Shown piece by piece: positions 6,047-7,458 of a DNA stretch of 7,458 bases. Source of the DNA: Verrucomicrobiota bacterium (GTDB lineage: Bacteria; Verrucomicrobiota; Verrucomicrobiia; Opitutales; Opitutaceae); NCBI GenBank assembly GCA_030916665.1, contig JAUPWC010000589.1:1-7458 (forward strand). Reading direction: 5' to 3'. Below the pieces are notes generated by a model that did not search any database, was not told the DNA's origin, and saw only the letters and a program-made list of their open reading frames with translations. Every line of letters starts with the position of its first letter. Position 1 is the first letter of the stretch. Both the position numbers and the translations under genes were made by a program.

Positions 6047-7458
6047 CTATTGCACGGTGATGGTCTTGCGCAGCGTGAGATCGGCGGCACGCGAAGAGTT
6101 GCCGACGAGGAGCTCGACGGGGCCGGGTTCGACGACCCAAGCGTGCGCGGCGACATCCCAGTGGGCGAGATCGGCGGCGCGGACCGTGATCGTGGCCGTG
6201 GCGGTCTGGCCCGGCGCGACCGTGATCCGCTGGAAGCCCTTCAGCGCCTTGGCGGGCCGGGCGACCTTGGACTGCAGGTAACGCACGTAGACCTGCACGA
6301 CCTCGTCGCCGGCGCGGGCGCCGGTGTTGCCCACGTCCACGCTCACCTCGAGCGTGCCGTCGGGCGCGAGCGTGTCGGCCGTCCGGAGGTTGGAGAGGGC
6401 GAACGTCGTGTAGCTCAGGCCGTAGCCGAAGGCGAACTGCGGCTCCTTCTGCGCATACAGATAGGTGCGGCCGCGGCGAATGTCGTAGTCCATCATCGGC
6501 GGGAGGTCGGCGAGCGACTTCGGCCAGGTCTGCACGAGCTTGCCGCCGGGATTGAAGTCGCCGAACAGGACGTCGGCGAGCCCGTGGCCCTGTTCCTGGC
6601 TGGCGTGGGTGAGCTGCACCATGGCCGGGACGTTCTTCACGACCCACGGCATCGTGTAAGGAAAGTTGGCGACGAGCGCGACGACCGTGCGCGGGTTGGC
6701 CTTCATGACCTTGCGGATGAACGCGAGTTGCGCCGGCGGCAGGTCGAGCGAGCGACGATCCACGCCCTCCTTGCCGTCGCTGGGTTCGGTGAGGATTTCC
6801 CAGCTCGCGTTGCTCTCGGGATGGTTGCCGATGCAGATCACGGCCACGTCGCACTTCCGCGCGGTCTCGACCGCCACATCGCTCAGGTCGGCGACCCATT
6901 TGACGCCGAACCTGTCGGGGACGCGCGGCACGCCGGAGCGGGCCTTGGCCTCGATGCCGTCGCGTGGCGGGATCGTGTAGGGCGGCGTGCCCGAATACCA
7001 GTCGAGCAGCACGGTGTTGGCCAGCGGCCCGACGACGGCGATGTTCTTGAGTTTGGTGGCGTCAAGCGGGAGCAGATCGCCGTCGTTTTTCAGGAGCACG
7101 ATGGATTTGCGGGTGACCTCGCGCACGAGGGCGCGGGTCGCGGGTTCGTCCCACGGCTCGGTGCCGCCTTCGCGGCCGATCTTCCCGTAGGGCACGCGGT
7201 CGGCCGGATCGAGCAGGCCGAGCCGGATGAAGAGGCGGAGGCGACCGCGGATGGCTGCGTCGAGGTCGGCCTCCGTGAGCAGACCGCGATCGAGCGCCTC
7301 CTTCACGCCGTCGATGCGGTCGAGGAAGAGGTTGATACCGGCCTTGATGCAGGCGGCCGTAGCGGTGGCGATATCGGGGTAGGCCTTGTGCTCGTTGACG
7401 AGGTGGGAGAGGCCGCCGCCGTCAGTGCAGATGATGCCGTCGAGGCCCCATTCGCCCA
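6047..7458 (-). CDS. Glycoside hydrolase family 3 (beta-glucosidase-like), 5'-truncated by window edge
   Basis: This is the C-terminal 469 residues of a family 3 glycoside hydrolase, which releases terminal beta-linked sugars with retention of configuration. The frame runs off the right edge, so the start is outside; the GTG at 7306 is internal. The visible part opens with WGLDGIICTDGGG, the end of the catalytic barrel, in which the Asp at 7421-7423 fits the family's catalytic nucleophile. Next come the second alpha/beta domain with KSIVLLKNDGDLLPL, and KEGVDRRSLDLP, whose Glu is a candidate acid/base residue by comparison with other GH3 enzymes. FAFGYGLSYTTF precedes a C-terminal fibronectin-III-like domain (SVDVGNTGARAGDEVVQVYV). 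It ends with TAG at 6047-6049. Substrate specificity (glucoside or xyloside) cannot be told from this part, and any secretion signal would be outside the window. It is convergent with the RM cluster and likely part of a separate carbohydrate-use locus. Confidence 0.93.
   Translation of the reverse strand, partial: GEWGLDGIICTDGGGLSHLVNEHKAYPDIATATAACIKAGINLFLDRIDGVKEALDRGLLTEADLDAAIRGRLRLFIRLGLLDPADRVPYGKIGREGGTEPWDEPATRALVREVTRKSIVLLKNDGDLLPLDATKLKNIAVVGPLANTVLLDWYSGTPPYTIPPRDGIEAKARSGVPRVPDRFGVKWVADLSDVAVETARKCDVAVICIGNHPESNASWEILTEPSDGKEGVDRRSLDLPPAQLAFIRKVMKANPRTVVALVANFPYTMPWVVKNVPAMVQLTHASQEQGHGLADVLFGDFNPGGKLVQTWPKSLADLPPMMDYDIRRGRTYLYAQKEPQFAFGYGLSYTTFALSNLRTADTLAPDGTLEVSVDVGNTGARAGDEVVQVYVRYLQSKVARPAKALKGFQRITVAPGQTATATITVRAADLAHWDVAAHAWVVEPGPVELLVGNSSRAADLTLRKTITVQ

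Noticed and set aside
5899..6156. Small - strand frame encoding CHSERSEESS and FAALRMT
   Set aside because: It is a conceptual translation of the inverted repeat, a well-known spurious ORF, and it overlaps the end of the hydrolase gene.
6047..7306. GTG at 7306 as the start of the family 3 hydrolase
   Set aside because: The frame stays open to the window edge and encodes the conserved nucleophile segment WGLDGIICTDGGG upstream of it, so the gene is truncated by the window.
1..7458. CRISPR array, tRNA or rRNA genes, insertion sequence or integrase
   Set aside because: I saw no regularly spaced short repeats, cloverleaf sequence, rRNA-like segment, transposase or recombinase motifs anywhere in the window.

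Overview
The window is a GC-rich bacterial chromosome segment, with third codon positions dominated by G or C. It holds most of a type I restriction-modification (RM) locus on the + strand, followed by a convergent sugar-hydrolase gene on the - strand. The taxon cannot be fixed from the sequence. High GC, a glycoside hydrolase family 3 enzyme, a scattered inverted repeat of the type often seen between genes in Verrucomicrobiota and Acidobacteriota, and few visible Shine-Dalgarno sequences would suit an environmental heterotroph. I would guess Verrucomicrobiota (Opitutales-like), with low confidence.

Layout on the + strand: (1) 3-797 is the 3' part of a specificity-subunit coding region (HsdS, or an HsdM-HsdS fusion) that enters from the left edge. 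(2) 798-941 is an intergenic stretch with a terminator-like nested hairpin and a T-rich tail. (3) 942-1835 is a DUF488-family protein with an extra N-terminal domain. (4) 1846-2667 is a 273-residue protein of unknown function. (5) 2674-5223 is a complete HsdR restriction and translocation subunit of the EcoEI/EcoAI-like (type IB) kind. (6) 5220-5894 is a GNAT acetyltransferase whose ATG overlaps the hsdR stop codon. Genes 3 to 6 are packed at +10, +6 and -4 bp and look like one transcription unit.

From 5895 to 6046 there is a near-perfect 28-bp inverted repeat between convergent genes. From 6047 to the right edge the - strand carries the C-terminal 469 residues of a family 3 glycoside hydrolase (beta-glucosidase-like), entering from beyond the window. 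This marks the end of the defence-type gene cluster.

Functionally, HsdS selects the DNA site, HsdM (mostly or wholly outside the window) methylates it, and HsdR translocates and cleaves unmodified DNA. The unusual part is the tightly linked pair 942-1835 and 1846-2667. It sits inside the RM operon between hsdS and hsdR, behind its own hairpin, and neither gene has an established role in type I RM. This pair is the best candidate here for an undescribed system or accessory module.
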